A stretch of DNA of 64,000 nucleotides from positions 10,808,050-10,872,049 of the forward strand of contig NC_050471.1 in NCBI RefSeq assembly GCF_013373865.1, in the 5' to 3' direction. The translations under genes and the position numbers were made by a program. The stretch comes from Monomorium pharaonis. Taxonomy: Eukaryota > Arthropoda > Insecta > Hymenoptera > Formicidae. Each line of letters opens with the position of its first letter. The stretch's first letter is position 1. Positions 61,614-64,000 of this stretch are shown piece by piece. The notes beneath the pieces are model-generated. The model was given only the letters and a program-made list of their open reading frames with translations, ran no database searches and had not been told where the DNA came from.

Positions 61614-64000
61614 CTGTAATCAGAGATGCCGATCAGGCCAATTAACATGAGAAGTCGATGGCTGTTTACTGTCCGACTGGAGAGCGTGGCTTAGTCAGCG
61701 CGCGTTTAGTCTAAATTGATAATTCGATCCAGACACATCGCGGAAGGGAGTAGATTTTTTAGAATAGATAGCGGCCGCTACAAGCGCGTTCCCTGTTAAC
61801 GAGATTGATTACAAGCCCACTCGTGCAACAAGAGCGAGAGGCTCCACGCGTTACGTATTTCTATTTCCGAAACGCGCGCCACGCGCCGCCGTTCCACGAG
61901 AGCATTAGGCGCACGCGACTACGCTGCGCTCGCGAGAGCGGAGCTATTTTCCTTTTTCCTCCTCGGCAAGAACGGCGCAATTTGATCTCAAGGAGGTCAT
62001 CGATTTTATCGACGGCCGAAGCAGCGGGATACGCTCGTAAAGCACGACAAGTGAGGACGTAGTGCCATACCAGAGCCTCGAGGCCACTCGGGCCGTGACA
62101 TCATGAATCCCAGAATGCGGCGCGTCGCGAGTTCCGCGCGCAATTAGCGAATTAGCCAGGGATATTCGTAATTCCGAAAAGTTAAGAATATATCGAAGTT
62201 TTCGCGGCTGGGTCTCTCCTTTTCGGTTACGCCAGGTGTATACACCTCCGGGATACAGAAGCGTCGATGACGCGTCATTTCGCGCGTGACCTACTCCATA
62301 ATCCGCCGCTGAAGAAATTCCGTTATTTATAATTTCTGGCAAGTACGTCTAACTGGCTACCAAATGCCCCGGTGCATTGCACAACCCCACGTGAAATTCT
62401 GACTGTACCGAGAGACGGCGGATTCGTCATTCGGTTAAAAACGAAAGAGATATCTCGCGTTACCTTGTCAATAGCAACGATCTTGTAACGCGGAATTGAG
62501 ACCTTGTGTGTGTGTGTGTGTGTTTCGAACAAGGCTTCCTTCATCGCCCATCCCGTACCGAAAGGAAACAACGCGCGCGAATGACGAACGACAGAATACA
62601 TCTTGTCATTAGAGATCATATTTTTTCAGTCTTTCTACAATCGCTTATGTTTCTCGAGTTACGTCAATCTCGACAGATGACAGAACTATTACCCCTCCCG
62701 AGCACGCGGAAAGCATTGCTTTGCGCAAATACAATATTTTGGCAGATTTCTCTCTCTCTCTCTCCGACTCTCGGTCCGTGCCAAGTAAACCTCGAGGCCG
62801 TCAACACGTACATCCGCCCGAACAGTCGACAACTTTTTTTCCCGCGACCTTTGCAACGTGGTATTTGAAGTTCTATATTGATCGGGATATCGCGTCACGC
62901 CCCGGCCCAAGGAAATCGCGTTAAATAATTGACAGCTATCGAAGCGGCAGGGATGGCGCAGAGTCATGTTTAACACGACTGGTGTCATCGGTGTGGAATC
63001 CCACGAAGAATTGACGCGGCCCTCGGGCAGCTCGCCCTCCAAGCGCGGAGAGGCGCTCTTGGAAAAACATGTGCGCGGAAATGCGACGCGTTTATCCGTC
63101 GATGAAGATCGTATGTCTCTCACGGAGATAAACGTGCCGCTTCTCGCTATAACGAGACGCTTTATTAGCGCTTTGTTCAAGGACGCCCCGAGACGATTTC
63201 TTTCTGTCTCTCTCTCTCTCTTGTTTCGTCCTCCGTTCTCTGGCGCGAGCGCAGGCCTCGGCGCGGATTCTCTCCGCGAAGATGCACCTGTTGCACGAAG
63301 AATGACGGAAGCTGCTGGGCGAACTTGACTCCTAACAGCGACGCCTTCGAGCGTATATATTTAACGTGTTTGTGCGGAGCAGAGCAAGCGTCGGTTACAA
63401 GGTCGTTACGTAACACGCGACCGCGCGATTGAACGCTGACACTCGCTAATTATTTCATTACCACGAGACCGACCGAGCGGTCGCTTTAATTGCTATTAAA
63501 ATTGTTTCTCGCTCTCGACTCGCGCGCGCACCCCGCCGTTCTATTGGCTTTTCCACTTGGCAAACGCTTCACGATGTTACAACATGCTAACCGCGCGCCG
63601 AACGATTCCGAGAAACGAAGCCACGTTCGATCAAAGATTCGCTAAGTTTAGTGTAGGAGTTGATAAACTTCGGCAACACCCTTTCAATCTTCTCGGAAGT
63701 ATGTTAAATCGGCGTTCAACAAGCTCGCGGCTAAATCGAAAAAAGTTACATCGTCAAAACTTCTTTCTCTATCCCGCGGAACATAAAAGCGCGACGATAA
63801 ACTTTCAAATATGGATAATTGTTTGTCCCTTAATTTTTTTTTCTACATTTTTTAAATATCCGCGCGATACCTACGCATCGGGTTTAGCTGGTTCCGCCAC
63901 ATCTCTGAAGAATTTTCAGTTCCGAAGAAAGCTTCACCCCGTCTTGACCACTCTCGCTAATTATCTCTGGTTAATAATCCTATGAAGCGTCTTATTGGGG
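61614..64000. other. Presumed intron of the DNAJC9-like gene; no exon recognised
   Basis: Sequence upstream of the last exon on the minus strand. It contains a TG tract at 62505-62523 and CpG-rich DNA. No J-domain exon (HPD motif) was found on the minus strand, so the next exon lies outside the window. Confidence 0.45.
62505..62523. repeat. (TG)n microsatellite
   Basis: A short pure TG tract. Confidence 0.92.

Noticed and set aside
1..64000. tRNA, rRNA, known microRNA, CRISPR array or telomeric repeat
   Set aside because: Reading by eye found no cloverleaf with a GGTTCRA box, no familiar microRNA seed hairpin, no spaced direct repeats and no TTAGG array. A covariance-model scan would be needed to exclude RNA genes firmly.

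Overview
The window is animal nuclear DNA, most likely from an insect and probably a hymenopteran (ant-like). The inference rests on a hedgehog gene split by introns at its classic positions, an insect-style TRPC channel gene, strong switching between CpG-rich and AT-rich blocks, abundant GA/CT, GC and CTC microsatellites, and several small inverted-repeat transposons (MITEs). No bacterial, plasmid, phage or CRISPR feature is present. All three supported genes lie on the minus strand, and most of the window is intron or intergenic sequence.

Layout from left to right. At 1-144 a small MITE ends about seven bases from a splice donor. At 153-3693 lie four exons of a TRPC-family cation channel (ankyrin repeats plus the TRP_2 region); its 5' exon was not found and its transmembrane part lies beyond the left edge. 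At 3694-5808 is AT-rich sequence with a piggyBac-like MITE that contains a second, Tc1/mariner-like MITE. At 5809-5910 is an unexplained exon-like stretch with a good acceptor, a stop codon and a nearby AATAAA. At 6094-44404 is a complete hedgehog coding region in three exons encoding 450 residues: exon 3 at 6094-6797 (autoprocessing domain), exon 2 at 8620-8881 and exon 1 at 44018-44404 (signal peptide and start of the signalling domain). They are separated by introns of 1.8 kb and 35.1 kb.

The 35-kb intron carries several MITEs, microsatellites, a pentanucleotide GCGGC tract and a possible degraded transposase, but no convincing coding exon. Upstream of hedgehog, 44405-61373 is about 17 kb of intergenic DNA rich in simple repeats, including Z-DNA-prone GC/GT tracts, long GA/TC tracts and an imperfect ~95-bp tandem duplication. 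At 61374-61613 is the last coding exon of a probable DNAJC9 homologue, whose other exons lie past the right edge.

The genes do not form a pathway. Hedgehog is a secreted, lipid-modified morphogen, the TRPC protein is a membrane cation channel, and DNAJC9 is an HSP70 and histone co-chaperone. The notable coding observations are that this Hedgehog keeps all four zinc-site residues that Drosophila Hh largely lacks, while one expected calcium-ligand aspartate is glycine.
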